15,160 nt of DNA from NCBI GenBank assembly GCA_036732565.1, contig DAINCF010000131.1, positions 1 to 15,160 of the forward strand, in the 5' to 3' direction. Shown here in pieces: positions 7,695 through 13,785 of this stretch. The DNA is from JAIVJN01 sp036732565 (lineage in GTDB: Bacteria; Acidobacteriota; Vicinamibacteria; Vicinamibacterales; UBA2999). The notes under the pieces are model-generated. The model was not told the origin of the DNA and searched no databases. It was given only the letters and a program-made list of their open reading frames with translations. A program made the translations under genes and the position numbers. Every line of letters begins with the position of its first letter. Position 1 is the first letter of the stretch.

Positions 7695-9275
7695 ATGAAT
7701 CGTCGAGACTTCGTCAAAACGCTGAGCGCGACGGGTGCGGCGCTCTATGCCAGCGACTTGGTTGGGGATCTCGTTGCGCAGTCGCCGAAAGGGCGCGTGC
7801 TCGAGTCGCGGTTCAAGGGGCTCTCGGATCTGGCGTTGGGCGAGGCCAAGCGGCTTGGATGCTCGTACGCCGACATCCGCTTCACCCGCAACATCAATGA
7901 CAGCGTCGCGCTGCGCGACAAGATCGTCGTCGACAGCTTCGGCTTCGGCGGGGCCGGCCGCGAGGAGAGCGCCGGGTTTGGCGTTCGCGTGATCCACAGC
8001 GGCGTCTGGGGCTTTGCCAGCAGCCCGAATGTCTCCGAGGACGAGATCCGCACGATCACGGCTCGAGCCACCGAGGTGGCCCGTGCCAGCGCGTTGGCGA
8101 AGAAGTTCGACGTGAAGTTGTCGCCGGTCGAGGGGTATACCGACTACTGGACCGTTCCGGTCAAGACCAAGCCCGAGGACGTGTCGCTCGACGACAAGAT
8201 TGCCTTCCTGATGAAGCTCAACGAGCTGGCGCTGAAGCAGCCCGACGTGTTCCGCATCCAGTCGCAGATGGCGTTCGACTTCGAGTGGAAGTATCTGGCG
8301 ACCTCGGAAGGCTCCTACATCGAGCAGGAGATCTACCGTGCCTCTCCCGGCTTCACGGTAACCGCGCGGAAGGGCGGCAAGGTCAAGACGCGCACGTTCA
8401 ACGTGGCGCCGCGAACGGCGGGATACGAGGTGGTGACCGAGGCCCAGATGCTCGAGAACGTCGAGCGCATCTGCGCGGAGGCGGCCGAGCACTGTGTGGC
8501 ACCGCCGGTCGGCGTCGGCTTGAAAGAGCTCGTGATGACGCCGTCGCACGCGATGCTGACCATCCACGAGATCGTCGCGCACCCAACCGAGCTGGACCGG
8601 GTCGTCGGCTACGAGGCCAACTACGCGGGCACGAGCTTCATCAAGCTGCAGGACGTCGGGAAGATGAAGGTTGGCTCGAAGCTGTTCAACGTCACCTGCG
8701 ATCGCACCTTGCCGGGCGGCATGTGCACGGTCGGGTATGACGATGACGGCGTGAAGTCGCAGGAGTGGCCGATCGTCCGCGAGGGGATGCTGGTCGACCT
8801 GCAGACGAACCGCGAGACCGCGCACTATCTCAATCAGAACTTCTCGCGCGGCTGCACGTTCGCCACGTCGTGGCGCAACTTCCCGTTCCTCCGCATGCCC
8901 AACGTCCACGTCGACGCCGGCCCACAGGGCTCGCCGACGCCGGAGCAGATCATTGCCGACACCAAGGACGGCGTGCTGATCGACGGCCGCGGCAGCTACT
9001 CGATCGACCAGCAGCGCTACAACGGCCAGTTCGGCGGCGACGCGTTCTGGGAGATCAAGAACGGCAAGAAGACGCGGATGGTGAGCGACGTCACCTATAA
9101 CGCAATCACGACGGACTTCTGGAACAACCTCAACGCGATCTCGGGCAAGGAATCGTGGCAGATGTTCGGCACGACGGGGGACGCGAAAGGGCAGCCGGTA
9201 CAGATCAACCACCCGTCCCATGGCTCACCGTGGCTCCGCATCGCGCGAATCATGGTTGGTGCGGCCTATTCATAA
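7695..9275 (+). CDS. tldD: TldD-family metalloprotease with a twin-arginine signal (second copy)
   Basis: This 526-residue paralogue of the protein at 4500-6092 starts MNRRDFVKTLSATGAAL, a Tat-type signal with a rather weakly hydrophobic core. The zinc motif HEIVAH is at 291-296. The 25 residues from it through GTSF differ from the first copy at only two positions (Ile/Val). Other conserved blocks are LGCSYADIRF (55-64), RGCTFATSWRNFPFLRMPN (385-403) and SIDQQRYNGQFGGDAFWEIK (436-455). As in the first copy, the position expected to hold the third zinc ligand (Cys454 in E. coli) is Gly495, within TTGDAKGQPVQ. It carries extra cysteines absent from copy one (Cys335, Cys344, Cys260, Cys267). The pair probably arose by duplication around the single TldE gene. 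Start chosen from AAAGGA plus the Tat motif. Confidence 0.88.
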   Translation: MNRRDFVKTLSATGAALYASDLVGDLVAQSPKGRVLESRFKGLSDLALGEAKRLGCSYADIRFTRNINDSVALRDKIVVDSFGFGGAGREESAGFGVRVIHSGVWGFASSPNVSEDEIRTITARATEVARASALAKKFDVKLSPVEGYTDYWTVPVKTKPEDVSLDDKIAFLMKLNELALKQPDVFRIQSQMAFDFEWKYLATSEGSYIEQEIYRASPGFTVTARKGGKVKTRTFNVAPRTAGYEVVTEAQMLENVERICAEAAEHCVAPPVGVGLKELVMTPSHAMLTIHEIVAHPTELDRVVGYEANYAGTSFIKLQDVGKMKVGSKLFNVTCDRTLPGGMCTVGYDDDGVKSQEWPIVREGMLVDLQTNRETAHYLNQNFSRGCTFATSWRNFPFLRMPNVHVDAGPQGSPTPEQIIADTKDGVLIDGRGSYSIDQQRYNGQFGGDAFWEIKNGKKTRMVSDVTYNAITTDFWNNLNAISGKESWQMFGTTGDAKGQPVQINHPSHGSPWLRIARIMVGAAYS

Positions 9276-9785
9276 CCCCGGGTTGGGCTGACGCGCGACC
9301 GCGATTATGGGCAGCCCGGCTTCCGCTCCGACAGAAGCCGGTCCTGCCACCGCGCTTCCCGACGCGACGATTCCGCCGCCGTCAGGCCGCCGCTGCGTTC
9401 GACGCGCGCCTAACCCGTCGAGCGCTGCCCGGGCGACTGCAACTCTCGCGCCCAATGGCTGAGCTAAAGACGAGGACGTCGAATCTGGCGTTGTCAACGG
9501 AGCACCGCTCGGCAGGCAGACCCCGATCGCAGTCGCCTTCGTCGGCCTCGAACCGCCCCCCGTTGTCAAGGTGCGGGACGCTGTCCGCCACGCTGGGTAA
9601 GCAGCGCGGTGGGCATGATTTGCGTTCCCGGGCCGGACATCGTGATGCCCATTACCGCTTCAAGGCGACAAAAGGCTGCCGGCGAAGTGTCTTTCTGTGA
9701 AAGCGGCTCGCGGGCGATATTTCTGCAACACCTGGCAATCTCGAGCCGGGGCGGCTACCAGGCTCCCGCGAAGTAAGCGCGCCGC
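9276..9785. other. 510-bp gap between convergent genes, no convincing gene
   Basis: The gap lies between the stops of the second tldD (plus) and the kinase (minus). Open frames exist on both strands, for example a 100-codon minus frame covering 9270-9569 that runs into the tldD stop. None has a good ribosome binding site, a recognisable motif or a consistent third-codon GC bias. A hairpin at 9316-9341 is the only clear structure. No tRNA-like T-loop or repeat related to the others in the window was found. It could be a decayed gene remnant. Confidence 0.5.
9316..9341. terminator. Possible hairpin terminator after the second tldD
   Basis: CCGGCTTC (9316-9323) and GAAGCCGG (9334-9341) form a perfect 8-bp inverted repeat with a 10-nt loop, 40 nt after the tldD stop. 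No T-tract follows, so it may only be a weak or Rho-assisted end. Confidence 0.3.
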
Positions 9786-12077
9786 TCACGCGGGCGAGGG
9801 TCGGGCGCCGTCGTTCAATCGATCGAGCAGTCGATCTATCTCCCCATCGTCACGATGCGCGTCGACGAGGAGACGATTGGTGGAGGCGACGGCCAGCGGC
9901 GCGGCGCCGCCGTCGATGCAGGCCGCGAGCGCGCTTCGAATACCCGGGATGTCCTCGAGACCGAGCGCGATGGACAGGCGTGCGACGGGGACGATGTACT
10001 CGCCGCGGCCGTGACGCTCGTCGAGCTCCTGCGAGAGCCGCTTCGCGTCCGCCACGCGGCCGGCGCGTCCGTACACCATGCCCAGGGCGCCGACGAAGAT
10101 GGGCGCGCGGGCGCGCGCGACGACGCGCTCGGTCAACACGATCGCCTCGTCGAATCGCCCGGCGGTGACGAGCGCGCTCATTTGCGGCCAGCGCGCGCCG
10201 AGATTCTCGGGCGAGAGCTCCAGCGCCCGGCCGGCGTGCCGCTCCACTCCAGCGGCGTCGCCCATCAGGCAGAGCGCGGATGCCGCGTGGAAGTGAACGA
10301 CGGAGGACTGCGGATCGAGCGCGATCGCTCGATCGAGGTGCACCCGAGCCTCGGGGTAGCGGTACTCGGCGGCGAGAAAAAGACCGAAATACGCCTCGAA
10401 CGTCGCCATTCGCGGATTGGCCGCCAGGGCGTCGACGAAGAAGCGCCGCGCCTGCCGCCACTCCCGATCGAAGTGAAACGTGTACAGCGCCATCGAGAAC
10501 AGCGCTTCGGGCAGCGCCGGCGCGAGCGCCAGCGCCTTGGTCACCGCGTCGAACGCGTGCCCCTGGCTGTAGTCCGGCGGCGTCCATCCGTACACGCGAA
10601 GGATCGAATAACAGTCCGCGAGCCCGGCGTAGGCCAGCGCATAGTCCGGATCGAGCGCGATGGCGTCCTCGAACGCGCGGATCGCCGTGTTCATCACCGC
10701 CGGCGAGCGCTGGTTCCAGAAGTGGCGCCCTTTCAGATAGAGCACATAGGCGTCGAGGTTCTCGGTCGCGCGCTGAGCGAAGCTTTTCACGTCGGTCACG
10801 AGCGTGGGGGCCAGCGCCTTGACGATCGCCTCGACGATCTCGTCCTGGATGTCGAAGACGTCGGCCATCTGCCGGTCGAACCGCTCCGACCAGATGTGAT
10901 AGCCGTCGCTGGCGCTGGTGAGCTGCGCAGTGATGCGCAGCCGGGCTCCGGAGCGGCGGACACTCCCCTCGAGAATCGCGCCGACGCCCAGCTCACGGCC
11001 GATCTGGCGGATGTCCAGGTCCTGGCCACGGAAGCGGAACGACGAGGTGCGCGACGCGACTCTGAGGCCGCCCGACAGCCGCGCCAGCGCGTTGATCAGA
11101 TCCTCGGACAGACCGTCGCTGAAGTATTGGTTCTCCGCGTCGGCCGTCAGGTTCGCGAACGGCAGCACTGCGATCGATGACGGCTGTCCTCGCGCGCCGA
11201 CATCTGGCGCGACCGCACGGATGTCCGACGCCGATTCGATGGCCGCGGCGAGATCGCGCGCGGACTGAAAGCGATCGTTCGCGGCCTTGGCCAGGCAGCG
11301 GGTGATGACACGCGCGAGTGACGGCGGCGTGTCGGGAGCGAGCGCGGCGACCGGCGGCATGTCGTTCAGGATCGCGCTGATGGTATCGGCGGCCGTCGTG
11401 CCGCGAAAGGCTCGTCGGCCGCTGAGCATCTCGTAGAGGATGGCGCCGCAGGCGAAGAGGTCGGTGCGATGGTCGACGTCGAGGCCGCGGACCTGCTCGG
11501 GCGCCATGTAGCCAATCGTGCCCACCACGGCGCCCTGCATGGTCTCGGGACGCGTGCCCGATTCCTCGTCGCTCAGTGGGGCGACCCGCTTGGCGAGACC
11601 GAAATCAAGAATCTTCACGTGCCCATCGCCGGTGACGAAGACGTTGTCGGGCTTGAGGTCCCGGTGCACGATGCCGCGTGCGTGCGCCGCCGCGAGGCCG
11701 GCTACCAGTTGCAGCGCGAGATCGATGGCGCGCTGTCCGGGCACGGGCCCGCGATCGATCAGCGCCCGCAGCGATTCTCCCTCCAGCAGCTCTGTGACCA
11801 GAAACGGAACCTCGCCGACGCCGATGTCGAAAATGGCGAGGATGTTCGGATGCGACAGGGCAGCGACCGCGCGCGCCTCCTGCTCGAAGCGCCGAAGCCG
11901 CTCGGGCGCCCCCGTTGCCTCGTCGCTGTCACCTCGTGCGGCCTCCAGGATGACCTTGATGGCGACATCGCGCCCGAGCCGCGGATCGCGCGCTCGATAG
12001 ACTTCGCCCATCCCACCCGCGCCGAGCGGCGCAAGGATCTCGTATGGACCTAGTCGGCTGCCGGAAGAGAGGGGCAT
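9786..12077 (-). CDS. Ser/Thr protein kinase fused to a TolB-like domain and TPR repeats
   Basis: This 763-residue protein is probably cytoplasmic; no membrane segment separates its parts. Residues 11-285 are a Hanks-type kinase: Gly-rich loop GAGGMGEVYRAR (19-30), Lys41 in VAIKV, HRDLKPDN (138-145), DFG (158-160), activation loop to APE (192-194). All catalytic residues are present, so it should be active. Residues 299-425 (IAVLPFANLTAD, FSDGLSEDLINALARL, GSVRRSGARLRITAQL, DGYHIWSERFDR) are the TolB-like N-terminal region often found with TPRs in kinases, adenylate cyclases and CadC-like regulators. From about 440 to 755 are degenerate TPR helices (AFEDAIALDPDYALAYAGLA, HLDRAIALDPQSS). This is a common layout in Acidobacteriota; substrates are unknown. 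It starts 7 nt after the DUF4159 stop, with GGAG only 2 nt from the ATG, which suggests translational coupling. Confidence 0.9.
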   Translation of the reverse strand: MPLSSGSRLGPYEILAPLGAGGMGEVYRARDPRLGRDVAIKVILEAARGDSDEATGAPERLRRFEQEARAVAALSHPNILAIFDIGVGEVPFLVTELLEGESLRALIDRGPVPGQRAIDLALQLVAGLAAAHARGIVHRDLKPDNVFVTGDGHVKILDFGLAKRVAPLSDEESGTRPETMQGAVVGTIGYMAPEQVRGLDVDHRTDLFACGAILYEMLSGRRAFRGTTAADTISAILNDMPPVAALAPDTPPSLARVITRCLAKAANDRFQSARDLAAAIESASDIRAVAPDVGARGQPSSIAVLPFANLTADAENQYFSDGLSEDLINALARLSGGLRVASRTSSFRFRGQDLDIRQIGRELGVGAILEGSVRRSGARLRITAQLTSASDGYHIWSERFDRQMADVFDIQDEIVEAIVKALAPTLVTDVKSFAQRATENLDAYVLYLKGRHFWNQRSPAVMNTAIRAFEDAIALDPDYALAYAGLADCYSILRVYGWTPPDYSQGHAFDAVTKALALAPALPEALFSMALYTFHFDREWRQARRFFVDALAANPRMATFEAYFGLFLAAEYRYPEARVHLDRAIALDPQSSVVHFHAASALCLMGDAAGVERHAGRALELSPENLGARWPQMSALVTAGRFDEAIVLTERVVARARAPIFVGALGMVYGRAGRVADAKRLSQELDERHGRGEYIVPVARLSIALGLEDIPGIRSALAACIDGGAAPLAVASTNRLLVDAHRDDGEIDRLLDRLNDGARPSPA

Positions 12078-12084
12078 GTCTCCG

Positions 12085-12735
12085 TCAGGATGTCATCGCG
12101 TAGACGACGAGGTTCACCGCGAACTTGGTGTTGTCGTCGCGTTGAAAGCGTTTGTTGCGCCAGTCGTAGTCCCATTCGCAGCCGTAGTCCTTGTTGGAGT
12201 ACAGCACTCCCAAGCGGTCTTCGTGAGAGATGCCGCGCAAGTACTCGTGCACGACGTCGTCGCCCCATCCGTTCAGCTCGTGCACGGTTTGTGGCGGACC
12301 GTCGGGGAACTCGAAGAAGGCGCGGTAGAGGCCGTGGGTGTTCGGCAGCCGGGCCATCGGATCGCCCGGGAAGACGACCTTCATCTCCTGCTCGAACGAG
12401 AGGGCGTACAGTCCGGCCACGTCGTGGTTGCAGTCGTCGGAGAAGAGCAGACCGCCGCGCTCGACAAAGCGCCGCAGCGTCCGCCGCTCCGCGTCGCTGA
12501 AGCGGACGAGCTTGTGGCCGGTCATGAAGAGGAACGGAAAGGCGAGCAGCTCGTCCGAGTCGGCGGTGATCACGACCTCTTCCCCATACACGGGGATGTT
12601 CGTGTACTCGACGACCGAGTTGAGCACGTTGGCGGCGACCTTCGGGTTGTAATCCCAGTCGCCAGAATCGTAGCGCAGCCTGGCGAAGACGAACTCGTGA
12701 CCGCGAGGCTTCCCGGTGGCGGGCCGCGCCTGCAT
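12085..12735 (-). CDS. DUF4159 protein without a signal peptide
   Basis: This 216-residue protein matches the DUF4159 family: FVFARLRYDSGDWDYNP (15-31), a glutamine-amidotransferase-like core with RRFVERGGLLFSDDCNHD (88-105), and the ending KFAVNLVVYAMT (204-215) typical of the family. Such domains occur in exported proteins and in Bat-type membrane proteins; here the N-terminus is short and polar, with no signal. An in-frame TGA two codons before the ATG at 12735 rules out a longer start. No enzymatic motif is evident. The gene is upstream of the kinase with a 7-nt gap, so the pair is probably an operon. The GGSL/GGLL..D core resembles that of the Bat-type protein at 2752-4488. Function unknown. 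Confidence 0.8.
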   Translation of the reverse strand: MQARPATGKPRGHEFVFARLRYDSGDWDYNPKVAANVLNSVVEYTNIPVYGEEVVITADSDELLAFPFLFMTGHKLVRFSDAERRTLRRFVERGGLLFSDDCNHDVAGLYALSFEQEMKVVFPGDPMARLPNTHGLYRAFFEFPDGPPQTVHELNGWGDDVVHEYLRGISHEDRLGVLYSNKDYGCEWDYDWRNKRFQRDDNTKFAVNLVVYAMTS

Positions 12736-12741
12736 GACTCA

Positions 12742-12747
12742 AGTATA
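12742..12747 (-). promoter_or_regulatory. Probable -10 box of a leaderless DUF4159-kinase transcript
   Basis: TATACT on the minus strand lies 6 nt before the ATG of the DUF4159 gene. Transcription would then begin at or within a base or two of the ATG. No Shine-Dalgarno sequence is present, which fits a leaderless message. A TTGATG (12761-12766) could be a -35, but its 13-nt spacer is too short, so only the -10 is proposed. Confidence 0.45.
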
Positions 12748-12778
12748 GGCGGGCGAGGCCCATCAAGGCTCGAGACAC

Positions 12779-12833
12779 GGGTCTTGAGGCTTGGGTCTGA
12801 GGCTTGGGTCTTGAGGCTTGGGTCTTGAGGCTT
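12779..12833. repeat. 14-bp tandem repeat, four copies
   Basis: The unit GGGTCTTGAGGCTT occurs at 12779-12792, 12806-12819 and 12820-12833, with a 13-bp copy lacking one T at 12793-12805. A degenerate tail of TGGAG/TTGAAGG-like words continues to about 12875. On the other strand the unit reads AAGCCTCAAGACCC, akin to the CCCAAGCC repeats at 4264-4302 and 6141-6158. It begins 32 nt upstream of the proposed -10 of the DUF4159 gene. Confidence 0.8.
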
Positions 12834-12956
12834 GGGGGCCTGGAGACTTGAAGGCCTGGAGGGTTGGAGGTCTGGACCCCGACCGTCCGTGTAGGCTCAG
12901 GGCCCGGAACCGTTGGCGCCCCCACGCCGCGGATCCCAGGCCCCGAGCCTTTCGGC

Positions 12957-13394
12957 TTACTGCGGTCGTGCCTTGACCGTCAGTTGGTTATCGACCTTGA
13001 AGCCATCGGCTTCGCGCTTCGCGATCTCCTCGGCGCGCTTCTTCTGCTCCGCCGAGGGGACCGTGCCGCGCAGAACCATGGTGCGCGTCTCGGCGATCGT
13101 GTCGACGTTGATGTCGCCGGCGTCGACCGTCTTGTCGGCCATCAGCGCGGTCTTGACGCTGAACGTCTCACCGGCCGCATCGAGCTTGCCTCCGGCCTCG
13201 TTCGCGGTCCGCTGCGCGTCGCGCTGCTCCTCGCGCGCCTTGCGATCGGCGTCTGCCGAGGCCTGATCGGCCTTGCGCTGCAACTCGGCTGCGTCCTCGC
13301 GGCGTTCTTCGGATGCCTGGCCGCACGCGGCGCCAGCGACCGCGATGGCGAACGCCGCCGTCACGGCCAGCATGCTGTTCCGAATGGATTTCAC
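12957..13394 (-). CDS. BON-domain protein, probable lipoprotein
   Basis: This is 145 residues from the GTG at 13394. That start is chosen over a longer in-frame ATG (13439) because AAGGAGG lies 6 nt before it and a signal peptide begins exactly there. Residues 1-23 (KSIRNSMLAVTAAFAIAVAGAA) are a signal sequence ending at Cys24 in GAACG, an atypical but plausible lipobox. Residues 28-68 are highly charged and Ala-rich, likely a coiled coil. Residues 76-142 are one BON domain (KTALMADKTVDAGDINVDT, MVLRGTVPSAEQKKRAEEIA, VDNQLTV), the OsmY-type phospholipid-associated module. A periplasmic or membrane-attached envelope-stress role is likely by family, not shown here. It stands alone, with an inverted repeat in its probable 5' leader. 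Confidence 0.82.
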   Translation of the reverse strand: MKSIRNSMLAVTAAFAIAVAGAACGQASEERREDAAELQRKADQASADADRKAREEQRDAQRTANEAGGKLDAAGETFSVKTALMADKTVDAGDINVDTIAETRTMVLRGTVPSAEQKKRAEEIAKREADGFKVDNQLTVKARPQ

Positions 13395-13400
13395 AAGGGT

Positions 13401-13407
13401 CCTCCTT
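13401..13407 (-). promoter_or_regulatory. Ribosome binding site fixing the GTG start of the BON gene
   Basis: AAGGAGG on the minus strand is a near-perfect Shine-Dalgarno sequence 6 nt before GTG 13394. It would be internal to the coding region if the ATG at 13439 were used. Confidence 0.75.
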
Positions 13408-13413
13408 AGAGTG

Positions 13414-13448
13414 GTTGCGAAATGTCCGGTCGTACCCAATTTCGCAAC
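13414..13448. promoter_or_regulatory. 10-bp inverted repeat upstream of the BON gene (operator or leader hairpin)
   Basis: GTTGCGAAAT (13414-13423) and ATTTCGCAAC (13439-13448) are exact reverse complements separated by 15 nt. The repeat ends 7 nt upstream of the AAGGAGG ribosome binding site, so it lies in the promoter or 5' leader. Arms this AT-rich stand out from the surrounding GC-rich sequence. Confidence 0.5.
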
Positions 13449-13704
13449 GCGCTCTTACGGCCCCAGCGCGACCGCCGCGTTGGGGTTGCTTGGCTCGAAC
13501 GATCGCGTCCGAGCGTTTCAGCCTGCCGCGGTAACCAATTTCAAGCTGTGTGCCAGAGCGGCAGGACCGGACGGATGAGCGGAGAAATGCAAGAAAACGG
13601 GCGATTTCGACCGACAACTCGAGCGTAGCGGATTGGATGAGATCGATGAACACTCGTGCGTGAGGTTACACACCTCGCGTATGTAAGTGTTGCACTGTGC
13701 ACAG

Positions 13705-13731
13705 GTAGGGCGGTTCGCGAACCGCCCCTAC
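13705..13731. repeat. REP-like palindrome, copy of 7549-7576 with one base lost
   Basis: Identical to the 28-bp palindrome at 7549-7576 except that the left arm has GTAGGG instead of GTAGGGG. It reads GTAG plus hairpin on the minus strand, downstream of the HMG-CoA lyase gene. Confidence 0.78.
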
Positions 13732-13761
13732 ACACTCGAAGCGCGCGCCGTTCGCTTCGGC

Positions 13762-13785
13762 GGACAGGTCGCGAAGCGCCTCTAC
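13762..13785 (-). repeat. Decayed REP-like copy supplying the stop codon of the lyase gene
   Basis: Read on the minus strand, this matches the first 24 bases of the palindrome at 7549 in 19 positions (GTAG, GGCG, TTCGCGA conserved). Its GTAG head (13785-13782) contains the TAG stop of the HMG-CoA lyase gene. It lies 30 nt from the intact copy 13705-13731. Confidence 0.5.

Larger units (their letters stand above)
13395..13781. other. 387-bp gap between the HMG-CoA lyase and BON genes
   Basis: From the lyase end it holds the decayed palindrome 13762-13785, the REP-like palindrome 13705-13731, a small inverted repeat GAGGT/ACCTC near 13662-13676, about 200 bp with no recognised motif, the 10-bp inverted repeat 13414-13448 and the BON ribosome binding site. 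No clear -35/-10 pair was found, although the BON promoter must lie here. No gene is supported. Confidence 0.5.

Noticed and set aside
9440..9560. Possible tRNA on the minus strand (TTCGAGG and TAGCTCAG-like words)
   Set aside because: The TTCGAGG loop lacks a complementary 5-bp stem, and the parts are not spaced as in a cloverleaf.
9270..9569. 100-codon minus-strand frame in the convergent gap
   Set aside because: Low-complexity Ala/Gly/Pro/Thr composition, mixed third-base GC and no motif; ends inside the tldD stop region. Not supported as a gene.
9566..9652. 28-codon minus-strand frame (MGITMSGPGTQIMPTALLTQ...) considered as a TldD/E peptide substrate
   Set aside because: No ribosome binding site, no leader/core pattern, and no modification enzyme gene nearby; likely chance.
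9855..11180. 441-codon plus-strand frame opposite the kinase gene
   Set aside because: Antisense shadow of a gene whose kinase motifs are all intact on the minus strand.
12779..12875. CRISPR array
   Set aside because: Units are contiguous 14-mers without spacers, so this is a simple tandem repeat.
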